Shown here in pieces: positions 46,501 through 58,508 of a stretch of 64,000 nucleotides of DNA. This DNA is from Paraescarpia echinospica (Eukaryota; Annelida; Polychaeta; Sabellida; Siboglinidae): contig CM034531.1 of the NCBI GenBank assembly GCA_020002185.1, positions 73,089,145 to 73,153,144 on the forward strand, written 5' to 3'. The position numbers and the translations under genes were made by a program. Each line of letters opens with the position of its first letter. The first letter of the stretch is position 1. Below the pieces are notes generated by a model that did not search any database, was not told where the DNA came from, and saw only the letters and a list, made by a program, of their open reading frames with translations.

Positions 46501-47831
46501 GTAGGCAGACAGCGCAATTGGCTTTCGCCAGCGATACCCGCTGTAACGACAACTCTTTTTTGACGATTAAAAAACAAGTACGCATTTTTTTAATTAAACC
46601 GACTGTGCGCACTAGTTAAACTATTCACACATTACACATCTGGACATAAAAGAACCGGATTGGCGATGGGCAAACGAAGTGATTGAGCACCTTTAAAGGT
46701 GCACAATCTTCGCTGTAGTTGTTATCATAAAGTCGAAATCTGTTGCAGAGTACAACGCAGAGTCACTCTTGTAGAGCCATCTGGCTGGGAATGATATATT
46801 GTGGACTGTTTTAGTCCGTACGGATATTACATTATGTGGGTGATCGCACCAGTGGCTAGAGAGCGATTGCGCTGATGAGCGAGAGCACACCAATGTCTTT
46901 GACTTCGTCCCCGTGATCGATCAGTTTGTAGCACATAAAGCCGAAAAGATTAGACTCTATGAGAAGATGAAGTACTTTCCGAGCCCGGGACGTCTTGCCA
47001 CTTCCGGTCTCGTTGAATTCTCGTTGTCGCCGCGGGCTCCGTGGTAGTCCCGGGACAAGTAATGCTTTGTTGAAATTTATTCATTCTGATCACTATCTAG
47101 TCAGTCATATGTTAGCTGATTGCAACTGGAGATTTGTGTTTTTGAAGGTGTTGTTGACATCGCGTTGAAATGTGGTTGCGCTTCATCATACGAATGGTTT
47201 ATCAACATCACATAAACCTTGTTCACATAACATTCAATTTTTAGATAAAATGGTGCAAAACGCAAAACATTATATCGGCGTGTCATACATTTATTATTCC
47301 GCCGGCCGGACATGGCGAACAGTAATTTTGCTGACATAATTGATCGAATACCATAAATGCTCAAGTGACATGCTGTACATGGTAGCAGGTGTGATCAAAT
47401 AAGTAAACGGTGTTCATATTGTACATACAACTTTTTGAAAACAGTTAAAAGTGATAGTTTAACTCAGATGAGGTGGGTCTTGTTTTAGTATTGCTAGCAG
47501 CAACGTCGTCCTCCCGCGTGTCGGCCAACACTTGAGCCAGACGGTGTCGATGAATGCTGATGATAAAGATACTCTGCACAGAGCACCCATAGCGCACCGT
47601 TAAAGACGTGTTACTATTGCGAAATGTTTGTGAAGGACGTAATACCATTCTTCTGTAAGTCTGTCATTTTCCAGGCTGGTGCACATACATGGCTAATATG
47701 TTGAGATTAGGTGGGGGTTGTCTGTTATTGTGTTCAACGCGTCTGAAGTTGTTCTCAAAACGAACATATTAGTAGGGTAATGCACATGTCACTATTTTGT
47801 GGGAAGAATGGCAGGGTGTGTTTGTAGGGGG
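43596..47831. other. Long AT-rich intergenic stretch, no gene recognised
   Basis: Only short frames without domains. At 46680-46708 there is a nearly perfect 28-base palindrome (GATTGAGCACCTTT mirrored by AAAGGTGCACAATC), whose left half repeats, inverted, the 18-mer at 38954. Around 45520-45560 a CCTCCTCTGCCTCC pyrimidine stretch stands out but has no exon structure I can defend. Confidence 0.4.
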
Positions 47832-47992
47832 GTGCACACAACTAATAACGTGCATGGGTATAAATCTTCCACAATGCAGTAGGTCAACGTGACCTCTTCG
47901 CGTAGTGTCATGGTGACCTCTTGCATTGTGGGAGACATATACCCATGCACGTTATTAGTGTTGTGCACTACGAGAAGAGGTCACGTTGACCT
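47832..47992. repeat. Compound foldback with A-B-A'-B' order
   Basis: Arm A (47832-47878) is reversed in A' (47922-47968) with 42 of 47 positions matching. Arm B (47881-47907) is reversed in B' (47966-47992) with 26 of 27 matching. Because B lies inside the loop of A/A' and B' lies outside, the two stems cannot form a simple nested hairpin. They are alternative or pseudoknot-like. A third partial B-like copy (GGTGACCTCTT) lies at 47912-47922. This is probably two overlapping palindromic remnants of a non-autonomous DNA element. Confidence 0.8.
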
Positions 47993-48218
47993 GACAGGTT
48001 AACGCAATGATGGACAGGATAGATATAGTAAGAATGTGTGTGACCGCGCATATAATGATATTGCAATTTTAGTGTTTAAGTGTTTTCTAGGATTAACTTG
48101 ACCATCCTCAGCTGGACATCCGACTTAGCAGAGGAGCTGTCTACAAGGGACAATCATGTAGCCGCGGTTCACAGAGCAGTAAAAGCGAACGGCTGATTTG
48201 ATATAGAAATGGATCAAT
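47993..48218. other. Spacer, no gene recognised
   Basis: Nothing supported. Confidence 0.35.
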
Positions 48219-48515
48219 CTAGGGCGCAGTGGCGTCGTGTGAAAACATTGTCTAGTCGCAATCAAGATAATCTTGGTTCGAATAATCTTGCAGTCATTTC
48301 GAAGGCTTCTTGCCTACAGCGCGTGGCTTCAGTTCACTTTACTGCACACATATACAGTGGTGGATATGTGTTAAAAATGGTCATCGCGTAATTCCAGCGT
48401 GGCTGAATGCTTCTCAGAGAAGTCGAGATGGTTTTCGAATGTAAAGGTCTACCAGTGAAAGGTGAATCGAGCACTCCCAAGGAGTGGATATCGCCCAACA
48501 GGTCACGGTGACACG
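48219..48515 (+). mobile_element. SINE, near full-length copy (plus strand)
   Basis: The head reads GGGCGCAGTGGCGTCGTGTG (box A-like) and, about 50 bases on, TTGGTTCGAATAATC (box B). The body contains CAGCGTGGCTGAATGCTTCT, AGAAGTCGAGATGG, GGTCTACCAGTGAAAGG and GAGCACTCCCAAGGAGTGGA, matching the family defined at 23596-23911. It has decayed at scattered positions. Confidence 0.7.
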
Positions 48516-48748
48516 ATGAGACGAGGTCACTATGACACGTTGAAGCGATGATGATCGGGGCCAACACGGATGTGAACACGATAAGAAAGTGCGTTTCCGT
48601 GCTGATTGACAATATTTATCATCTTGATGTCTTCCGATGTGAGCGGTGTCATCTTCCAGCTGGCAAACCGACCACACGGTGCTTTCGACGAGCGAAAGCC
48701 GTATAGCTGATTGGGAAACGTAGGAGCGTGTTGTCTAATTATAATTGA

Positions 48749-48752
<4 letters not shown>

Positions 48753-48810
<58 letters not shown>

Positions 48811-49120
48811 TTTGTGCGTGTGCAGGTGTGTGTGTGTGTGCAGGCGGGCGGGTGCGTATATGCTTGTGTGCGTGTGTGCGTGTGTGCGTGTGTGCGTGTG
48901 TGCGTGTGTGCGTGTGTGCGTGTGTGCGTGCTTGTGTGCATGTGAGTGTGTGTGTATGTGTGTGAATGTGTGTGCGTGCGTGCGTACGTGCATACGTAAG
49001 TATATATGTATGTATGTATGTATGTTTGTATGTATGTAAGCATGCATGCATGCATGCATGCATGCATGCATGTATGTATGTATGTATGTATGTATGTATG
49101 TATGTATGTATGTATGTATG
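48753..49120. repeat. (GT)n, (GTGTGC)n, (GCAT)n and (TATG)n arrays in series
   Basis: A pure GT run (about 48753-48802) passes into GTGTGCGT units, then GTATGTAT, a GCATGCAT block (49040-49068) and TATGTATG (to about 49118). Each block could arise by slippage from its neighbour. All frames across it are repetitive and non-genic. Confidence 0.95.
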
Positions 49121-52100
49121 AAGCGAATTAAGTAAGGGTCTTACCGGTTAACATTTCGTGCCGTACGTTAGACGATTGATCGCAAGGTCACGCCTGTTTT
49201 GTACGATTACTCAACCTTCATGTTGCTATGCATAGCGTCACTGATCATGGGTGGACGGTCTGTCACACGTGTCGATGACTATGTAACAAATTAGTTTCAA
49301 ATTATTTACGACACTAGGATGTAACGTGATACGTTTTAATTATATAATGCAATATATGTCGTTCATTGGAATTCATTGAAGAGTGTCCGGGGGTATGTAT
49401 ATTGATTACATATATAAATACCTGTATATTCTTAGACTAGGGAGCATTTTGTCGAAATGATATACTATATTATTATTAGTCTAATCTTGGATCACCACGA
49501 ATAGTATACATTGGCAGGTTCGCTAGAAAATCGCTTTGATAAATGAATAACATGGGGCGATTCGCATAAGGGGTGATCGCAACATTCGCAAAGTCCAAAA
49601 ATACATTCAGTATTGCATGGAGGGGGGATGGTCGTCACCACGTATCACAGGGAAAATAGATTGATACAGTTGCGCCACCTAGCGCGTGAAACATACGTCA
49701 ATGCAAATTGACGCTAATAGCCATTTTGGATCGCACAAATTGCAATTCCCCCACTATTTTCTGGTGAGAGGGTGTTTGTACTAAACGCTTATAATATTTT
49801 CCTGAACATTGGGCGAACCTATGAGACCGGCCCTAAAATCAAGCAAGCCATTAACTCTATGACGTCACTGCGGCGCCACATCGACCTGTGAATTGTTGCC
49901 GTTCGCTGTTTTATTTTTACTCCAGGGTGCAAAAAACGTTAAGTGCCTATTACATAAAATCACTGGCACGCTATTTGTCTGTACAATCAACCCGAAAATA
50001 AACACTGATCTCTCCACCACCGTGCGTAGTTCCGGTAAGATAATTAAAACTGTTATCTGATGTGTAGTACTTGTAAAAAACACTTGACAAATAGCACGAC
50101 GCTGGAATTAAATGACACGGTGACAAATTACAGTACCTACACCATTGGGTGTATTAGTATGTGTGTATTACAGCGGAATACAAGTTGCAAAGGTACCATT
50201 TTGATATTATTTCACACGCCTAACCAATTCCAACTCAATGTTGAAGATTGTTCGGGGTTTTAAATAATTGAATTTTGAACGCGATGTTCGCGTCACGACG
50301 TAACACAATATTGTGATCATAATTCAGCCTGTTTGCTTATGACATCCGAACTGCAAGACTGCATGACACAGCGTGAACTGCATGCCCGTGTAACATACAG
50401 AGGCAAGGACGACACACCCACCAGCCTTTGATTATCCAGGCGCTGTGATGAGGCAGCCCTCCCACTATCTTCCTGTCGAAGTCACGCACCCGGGCGATAG
50501 TCGGTTAAGCGAGTGCATGTGATTGTGACATCGCGCTTGCTTCGAGTCTGATTCAGTCGGTGTGGAGTGTATTCTGCAGTTGTGGTGAGACTCGTCTGGT
50601 CTGTTCGGGTCTGGTCGGGTAAAAACTGTCAGTCTATCCCGGTCTTAATATCATGACGTACTTTTATCATCTTCAATTCGTTCAATAGAAAATATATCTA
50701 AAAACCTGAAATCTGCTGAAACAAAAGAATGGTTTGACCCACTCCCCTCGCACACCCCACACCAATACCCCTATTCGACCTTCCGCTGGTAAGCGGTCGG
50801 CGCACAGGGTAATTCGGGACAATCTGAAAAGGTGGACTGGAACGTAAGACATGGTACACAAGAAATGTCTAACTTTTGTCCGAAACGGGAGCTCATTTTT
50901 GTGTACACGACACGCGACCCACTGCACGTGATTGTACAGCAACATTAAACAAACGACAACCTGGGAGTATTCAGCAAGAGAGCTGCAGCCACTGCGGGAA
51001 GATTGCGTGTTCGCGTAGATTATAATCCATCACTGTCTGTAGGTAGGCCAGCACCCATTCACACAGTTGATTGAACTGCTCGAAGGTCGAATAAACGAAA
51101 TTGTGAAGCTTCAAAGCAAGAGAATGCCAACAGCTATCATCTCGATTAATGATCCCACTTTCTGATACAGCCTAGTTATTGCGCTAATGACGGAAGTTAA
51201 TCACAATTGCAGATTTCTAGTCGCCTTTCACTCATGTCAAGCGTATTCGAAGGCGTATGAAACGTCCTTTCTTTTGGTGAAATATAACTCCACTATTCGG
51301 AAATTAAATCAGCTGATATTCAGCGATGATATATATTCGTTGTTACACTAGTTACGATGCAGCACAGTGTCTTGCGATCATCATCTGTGCAGCGGCTCTG
51401 GCTGTATTGCAAAAAACCATCGATGAATAACTGTCTCCCTGGACCAGCCAGACATCTTTGTTGCAACCTCAGGAGAGTAATCACCCAGTTTTAAAGATAA
51501 CACCATTTAAATTGAACACACGCATCGCAAATTCATCATTGCCTGTGTTAATCGTCTGCTATGATGTCAACGGATATGCTGTCGTATGTTTGGGAACCGG
51601 ATATCTATGCGAATATTGACATACATCTGTGACACCCGAATGAGCAGGTTTAATTTCCGCTCGGTCTTTTGCTGAGTGTTAGACGCCATTAGAGGGTTTA
51701 TGGCGACATGGGCAGTTGTTTCATTGATATTCATATCAGTGCCCATATCGCATGACCGCGACGGCCTAGTTTCTGATATTTGACGACGTGATATTTGCAA
51801 GTAAATTATTCCTAATCGGTATCGGTAACTTGGTACACTATAGCAGACAGAGAGGCGTTAAAAGCAAGAAGGGGAAGCCATGGCAGTTATTTGTGTGCAG
51901 ACCCGGAGTGCGGAGTGCGTTAGTGTTAAATCTAACTATATTGCTCACACAAGCAACACATAATAAAATACGTAGATCATTGCTAACAGTTCAAACGACG
52001 CTGAAGGCTAGCTCACGGAGTATGCTCTTAAAGGAACTAAACACAATTCAATTTTCCATGTGTACACACAGTATAGCATTGTATGTAACATTTAGCAACA

Positions 52101-52204
52101 TGAAAAAATACAGAAAAATGCACTGATAGTTTAAATCAGATTTTAAACCCATCTGTATCGCGATTCCCGCGGAAAGTTTATAGTTAAAGAGCTAGGCGAA
52201 TACG
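49121..52204. other. Intergenic, no gene recognised
   Basis: Only short random frames. Near 50590-50630 a GGTCTGTTCGGGTCTGGTCG segment is mildly repetitive. Nothing else is supported. Confidence 0.4.
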
Positions 52205-53036
52205 TGGTATTGTGACGTCAGAGGCGCGAATGCGCGCAACATGTCAGCACTTTCAATACATTCACAACATGTTTACAACGATTGATGTTGAATCGAAGCG
52301 AGAGTTAGAATGAGTTATTGCGCGATATTCCAATTTAATAGGTCCTACAAATACTAGTCATAACAGAGGAACAATAATAATTTATTTTATGGTTCCACAA
52401 AAATTCAACTTTGTTGAAAGATTTAAGCGAGAGAACCTCCAGTCAACCTGACAACGTCAACAAGACAAGCCGACAGCAAACAAATTCGCCGTTTGGTGTT
52501 AGGCTTGAACCCGTATCGGTAGTAAAACCAGATGTGAGCTGAGTCAACGCACTTAACCAGTCAGCCACAGGGTCTGACTGAAGAAAAAAGAATGAACCGG
52601 ATTCAGGGTTATGCTAAATTGTACAGCTCTTCCTTCATGTAATGCTATGATACTTTCTGCAGTTAGACACAATGTCTTCGTGCGTGTGTATGTTTACCGA
52701 TGTAGATTAGTTTTCCTGGGTCGCAATCGAAACCATTTTTCTCAAAATAAGCTGAAGTGGCGAAGTTTTTTGCGGTCGGCTTGTCTTGTTGACGTTGTCA
52801 GGTTGACTGGAGCGGGGATTCTATCGCTTCTTTTTTTCAACAAAGTAGGTATTCGTTTGGAACCGTAAACTAAATGCGTGTTACTCTATTGTGACTAGTG
52901 TTTTTATTACACCAGAACACCACACAATAACTCATTCGAACGCTCGCTTAAACTCAACATGTATCGTTGTAAACATGCTGTGGATGTATTGAAGGTGCTG
53001 GCATGTTGCGCGACATTCGCGCCTCTGACGTCACAC
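52205..53036. mobile_element. Long imperfect inverted repeat (about 285-bp arms), probable foldback DNA element
   Basis: The left arm at about 52205-52492 and the right arm at about 52757-53036 are reverse complements over most of their length. GTGACGTCAGAGGCGCGAAT, AACATGT...TTTACAACGAT, GAGTTATTG, GGTTCCA, ACTTTGTTGAA and CCAGTCAACCTGACAACGTC each recur inverted in the same order. Arms differ by substitutions and small indels, so this is not a young copy. The roughly 265-base spacer has no transposase. The arms are outermost in this window, so a non-autonomous DNA transposon is likely. I could not fix a target-site duplication. Confidence 0.75.
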
Positions 53037-53944
53037 CTAGACATACCGAAAACGCGCCAAAAATATGCATATTCAAAGAAGACCAGTTGCACAGCGTAAA
53101 TTGTGAAATTATTAATATATCGAATTCTGGTAAAATTATTGTCTTGGTGTAAATGGAAATATACAGGAAGATGTAATATAATACGAATTCAAACAATAGG
53201 GGGTTTTATTCCCTTTAATAGCTATATTGCCATACATCCAGGCTTCCTAAAACCTACAAGTGTCATTATAATTTCCGTTACATTGCATGTTTTATGTTTC
53301 AGTGTCCGTCAATGTCCGTGTGACATAGGTACAGAAGATATGCGTTTATTAAAAGTCGTCACTTAAATGTGTAAAAACACATGAATTGGTGCTACGTACA
53401 TGTTCACTATTGAGTATAACATTTGTAACGTAGACCTCATTCCACATGGACTTTGCAATCACAATCACATAAAACGGCCGCGCTACTAGAAAACGCTCCA
53501 ATTTAAAAGGCTCCTCTTACGCGAGCATACAGGATATCAAACCGGTCAGAAAACGGCGTTTTATTTTACCTACACGATGGTCGTGCTTATTCGATTTCAT
53601 TTTATTTGTCTGACGCTATTTCAGGTGTTGTCGTTCGTTGTAAAGCACTCAAATACACGGAAATTGATCCAGTCACATGTACTCTAAGCAAATATGTGTT
53701 TCAACCATCTTCCGCAATTTGTTGCTCGTCCTTTAGAGAACCATTTCGGGGAAAAAGCCCTGTTTGGTATTCATCACAACATCTGGCTCTATGAAAAAAT
53801 TGCTTTTAGTTGTGATAAAATCAATGGACAAATAAAACAAATAACAAATACGATTTGACTGGAACAATTCAAAATTCGAAGAGAACTAGCGAAGTAATTC
53901 AGCACTGAGGACTTATATATCGTGACATACAGTACACGTTCAAT
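53037..53944. other. Intergenic, no gene recognised
   Basis: Nothing supported. Confidence 0.4.
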
Positions 53945-54100
53945 CCGCATTATCCATCACCCCCTGGCAGACCTGTTCAATCGAATAGCATCTCGACAGA
54001 GTGAATGCAACTGCCCAAGCTTCGAACCAACGGCAAAATGATTGGAACCCGGATTTTCTCCATTGGTGTCCGATGCTCTAATACGTTACTTAGACAAACT
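53945..54100 (-). mobile_element. SINE, minus-strand copy with head and part of body
   Basis: On the minus strand: ACGTATTAGAGCATCGGACA, then CCGGGTTCCAATCAT (degenerate box B), then CTGTCGAGATGCTATTCGAT, TGAACAGGTCTGCCAGGGGG. It matches the SINE family but lacks the middle and the 3' tail. Confidence 0.6.
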
Positions 54101-54351
54101 AGAAATTGCGATAGGGCCTAAGACAATTCACACCTTTGCATGTTATGCCATCTAATGATCAAAGTAAATTTTGTCTATAATTTTAACAAAACTATTTCTT
54201 TGTTTGAGTAAATATCCGCGCAAGGCATTTGGAAAAAGGGCAACACAAAACGATGGAAATGTAATAAAATGGACGTGGACAATTTTGTATTGAATCTTTT
54301 GTTATAATTATATTTTAATTAAACATGTTTTGTAATTTCGTAAAAAGACTT
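54101..54351. other. AT-rich spacer beside the LINE
   Basis: No gene. AAGACTT at 54345-54351 may be one copy of the target-site duplication of the adjacent LINE, because AAGACTT also occurs at 58101-58107. Confidence 0.4.
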
Positions 54352-57300
54352 CATTAGTGGCATCCGTCGGTCACAAGTGGCCATGGTTCTGCGCCCTGAA
54401 AAGTCAGTTGGCACTGGAACAGCGCCTGTTGTGGCTGTGCAGGCCGATGCGGGAGTGACAGTCCCTGTCGCAGCGGTTGCACTTGAAAGCGGTGTCTGCA
54501 GGTGAAGCTTGCTGGCCGTTTATGCGTCTCACTCTCCGTTCGTCTGACGCAAGTTGCAACTTCTTTTCCCCTCTGCGCAGGCTGCGATTCAGTTCCTGTC
54601 TCCAGCGGGAGCGATCCTGGGCAAGGTCTTCCCATCCGTCAACATCCATGTCAAGGGCCTTCATGTCTCTTTTACAGACATCTTTGAATCGGAGTTGAGG
54701 GCGGCCCCGAGCTCTCTTGCCTGTTGCGAGCTCGCCATATAGTAGGTCCTTGGGGATCCTGCCGTCCTGCATCCCGCGGACGTGTCCCAGCCAGCGAAGG
54801 CGACGTTGTCGTAGCAGAGTATAGATGCTGGGTGTGGCAGCACGTCGGAAGACCTCGTTATTTGTTATGCGGTCCGACCATTTGATGCCCAGGATCCGCC
54901 TAGGCTGCGCATGTGGAAAGTGTTGAGCCTCCTTTCTTGCCTCGAGTACAGAGTCCATGACTCGCTGCCATATAAGAGGGCACTGAGGACACAGGCTCTG
55001 TAGACAGTCATCTTGGTGTTCAGGGTCAGTTTGGCGTTGTCCCAGACCCTCTTTGAGAACCTGGCAAGCGTTGATGTGGCTCGGCCAATCCGTCTGCTGA
55101 TTTCGGAGTCCATGGAGAGGTTGTCGGTCATTGTTGAGCCGAGATATGTGAATTCCTTCACCACATCCAGCTGGTAGTTGTTTATGGTGATGGCTGGCAG
55201 GCTTTCGGTGTCCTGGCTCATGATATATGTCTTCTTTAGACTGATTGTCAGTCTGAAGTCCTCGCAGGCTTGGGAGAAGCAATCCATAAGATTTTGAAGA
55301 TGTTGCTCCTCGTGAGCTGTCAAGGCAGCATCATCTGCGAACAGCATGTCTCTGATGAGAACCTCACGGATCTTGGTCTTTGCTTTCAATCTGGACAAGC
55401 TGTAAAGTTTGCCATCTGACCTAGTGTGGAGGTAGATTCCGTCAGTTGATGTTCTGAGGGCATGCTTTAGCATGACTGCAAAGTAGATGCCAAAGAGGGT
55501 GGGGGCAAGCACGCACCCCTGCTTGACTCCGCTTTTCACGTCGAATGGAGTTGATGATGACCCGTCGACCTGGACGACTCCTCTCATACCTCTGTGGAAT
55601 GACTGAATCACGCTCAGAAGCTTTAGTGGACATCCAATCCTTGCGAGGACTTTGAAGAGGCCATCGCGGCTCACGAGGTCAAAGGCCTTTGTCAGGTCTA
55701 TGAATGCTATGTAGAGTGACTGCTTCTGCTCTCTGCATTTCTCCTGGAGCTGTCGCAGGGAGAATATCATGTCGACCGTGGAGTGTTCCGACCTGAAGCC
55801 ACATTGTGACTCTGGATATACCCTGTCAGCCAGCTTCTGAAGTCTGTTCAGGACCACGCGGGCGAATACTTTACCGACGATGCTCAGCAAGGAGATCCCC
55901 CTGTAGTTATTGCAGTCACTGCGATCTCCTTTGTTCTTGTACAGGGTGATGATATTACAGTCTCTCAAGTCCTGGGGAACTTCCCCTTCCACCCAGCACT
56001 GACAGAGCAGAGCGTGCAGGTGTTCAAGGAGTGGTCCCTTTGCACTTTTGATGACTTCTGCTGGGATTCCATCCAGCCTTGGCGCTTTTCCTGTGGGCAG
56101 GCCGTCTATGGCTTTGCTGAGCTCCTCCAGGCTTGGCGGCTCGTCTAGCTTCTCCGTGAGAGGCAAGCGCTCCACAGCTTCCAGTGTGGCGTCTGAGATG
56201 GTGTTCTCCCTGCCGTACAAGTCCGAGTAATGCTCCACCCACCTCTCTATTTGCTTGCTCTTGTCTGTGATGGTTTCACCAGTAGTTGATTTGAGTGGAG
56301 CTGTCTTGCTGTGTGTTGGTCCGATGGCCTTCTTTATACCGTCGTAGAGACCCCTGATGTTTCCCGCGTCAGCTGCCAACTGAATACTCTCACAGAGTTG
56401 TATCCAATAGTCGTTGGCACATCTTCTGGCTGTGCGCTGCACTTTACCCATAGCTTCTCTAAGAGCTTGCAGTGTTGATTGTGTTGGCTGTCGCTTGTGT
56501 TCCAGCAATGCGGCACGCTTTTCCTCAATCACAGTGTTGAGTTCAGTGGCATTTGCCTCGAACCAATCCTGAGTCCTCCCCTGCTTCCTGCCGAAGACAG
56601 AGAATGCCGTGCCGTGGATCGTGTCCCTGAGGTGATCCCATCTCTGCTTTGCGTCTCCCTCTGGGGGCTTCGCCTGCAGGGCGTCTTCCAGGCTCTTCAC
56701 AAGCATCTCCACCTTCCCTGGGTCCTTTGCCTTGCTGGTGTCGATACGTGGCTTCCCTGACGGTTTGGCGCGATGAAGCTTCTTGGGTTGAATCCTGATC
56801 TTACAGCAGACCAGCGAATGATCTGTGTCGCAATCAGCGCTGTGATAGGAACGTGTGGGGAGGACGCTTCTCAGTTGGCAGCGTCGCGTGAGAATCAGGT
56901 CCAACTGGTGCCATCGTTTGGAGCGGGGATGTCGCCACGATACTTTGTGCTGCGGTTTCGTCTAAAAAAAGGTGTTAGTAATGCACAGATCGTGGAGTGT
57001 GCATAGCTCGAGTAGTCGTTGCCCGTTCTCGTTCATGTTGCCGATTCCAAATCGTCCCAGGCATCGCGGCCAGGAGGCGTGGTCGGCGCCGACTCGTGCA
57101 TTGAAGTCGCCGAGTAGAAGCAGGCTTTCGGTGGTTGGGATTTTCTGGATGACTGATTGCAGCTGGTCGTAGAACTCGTCTTTTGCCTCCTGGGTAGAGT
57201 GGAGGGTGGGGGCGTAGACGCTGATGAGGCTGACAGGCCCGTCTGTTGTGTGGAGACGTAGGGTGAGAATCCTCTCTGTTCCTACCTTACCAGGTTCTAT

Positions 57301-58100
57301 CATGTTCAGCAGTGAGTTCTTCACGGCAAATCCAACGCCGTACTCTCTGGTCTCGTATGCAGCTTTTCCACGCCAGAAGAAGGTGAAATCCTTTTCTCGA
57401 AGAGAGCCGGTTTCGGCAAGGCGAGTCTCTTGTAGTGCTGCGATATCCACTTGCAGTCTTAGCAGTTCGTTGTTGATCACTGCCGTCTTTCGTGCGTCGC
57501 TCATGTCCTGCAGGTCCGTTGATAGGCCGGTGGTCATGGTCCTTACGTTCCAGCATCCTACTTTTAGTGCTGGCTTGTTTCTTGTGTTGCTTTTCATGCC
57601 TGGTGCTTGGGTTTTATAGTCCACTTGTCAGGCTTTTCGCAGCCCTAAGCCCCACGCACCCAGTAAGGCAGGCGAACTGTGGCGGGATAGCACCTTATTG
57701 ACCGGGGGCTGCCCAGTTTAAAGCGGACGGTAGCTATCCAGTGAGGCACGATGACCTCTCCCACTGTCAGAAGTGACCCCTGGCGCCTCAACTCTACGCC
57801 AATGGAGTACTGAGACTTATCACCGGTAACTGCCACTTCTCGTGTTGTGTCGTCGCTTTGCAGCGGCGCTGGAGTGTCCTCTATAGGGCACAGGCCTGGG
57901 CAAGGGTGATATGGAAGACAAGCTGTTGCCCATGCAGCAGGTCCCCCCTTTCCACGTCAGTGATGTAATCCAAGGGAAGAGCAAGAGCCCATACGGCTTG
58001 GCACCGGTGCCGTCGCAGGAGTTGCCAGAACGATGTTGAAGTCAACGACGAACTGCCTTAGGGACTCCAGCTCCGGATTTCTCCTCGGGGTTTACTCCCG
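54352..58100 (-). mobile_element. Nearly full-length non-LTR retrotransposon (minus strand)
   Basis: An element of about 3.75 kb: a 5' UTR of roughly 475 bases (58100-57625), one long ORF (57624-54404, broken twice) and a short 3' UTR ending near GGATGCCACTAATG. Candidate flanking duplications are AAGACTT at 54345-54351 and 58101-58107. Seven bases could match by chance, so the exact ends are tentative. The GC content of the body is visibly higher than its AT-rich surroundings, which fits a recent arrival. The clade is probably RTE-like, judging by the endonuclease and C-terminal tail style, but it is not proven. Confidence 0.8.
54404..57624 (-). pseudogene. LINE ORF2: APE endonuclease, RT and C-terminal zinc finger, one stop and one frameshift
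   Basis: From 57624: CWNVRTM, LQETRL and LLGDFNARVG give the apurinic-type endonuclease. The frame is stopped by TAG at 56962-56964 inside NTFF-stop-TKPQHKVSW. The same frame then runs on to 54865, so a single CAG-to-TAG change is the simplest cause. RT motifs follow: DLTKAFDLVS (near 55690), SGVKQGCVLAPTLFG, and FADDAA (near 55335), which replaces YADD. Near 54905 one base is missing (HMRSL then RRILGIKWSDRI in the next frame). That frame carries the tail LRWLGHV, KDLLYGEL, RGRPQLRFKDV, and a final zinc-finger-like CNRCDRDC...HSHNRRC ending at 54404. Only these two lesions separate it from an open protein of about 1070 residues, so it is a young copy. Confidence 0.85.
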
Positions 58101-58299
58101 AAGACTTATGTTCCTGGTAAAACGTAGAGCCTGTTCCTCCTATGTGGCAGCGCTAGGTCAATGTACTAATAACTGCGTTAGCGATAACCCTCTACACAGT
58201 TATGTAGCGAAACGTAATAACGCGCTATAAAGATCGCAATAACATCGACTTATGAACGCTACAAAAAAAGTCGTTTGGCGTAAATAAAATTTGACCTAG

Positions 58300-58300
<1 letters not shown>
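58101..58300. other. Spacer between LINE and microsatellite
   Basis: No gene recognised. Confidence 0.35.
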
Positions 58301-58378
<78 letters not shown>

Positions 58379-58446
58379 CCGGGCGAGCGCCCATGTGTGT
58401 GTGCGCGCGTGTAGGTGTGTGATTGTGTGTATGCACATAGGTGTGC

Positions 58447-58495
<49 letters not shown>

Positions 58496-58508
58496 GCGTG
58501 CGCGTGGG
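58301..58508. repeat. (GT)n and (GCGT)n microsatellites
   Basis: A pure GT run (about 58301-58375) is followed by GT-rich spacer and a GCGTGCGT block (58447-58495). Frames of Val-Cys or Thr-His on both strands are artefacts. Confidence 0.95.

Noticed and set aside
38954..46708. Whole AT-rich tract as a giant transposon
   Set aside because: Only an 18-bp inverted pair supports it. No transposase, polymerase or target-site duplication was seen, so I list it as a weak finding and not as a feature.
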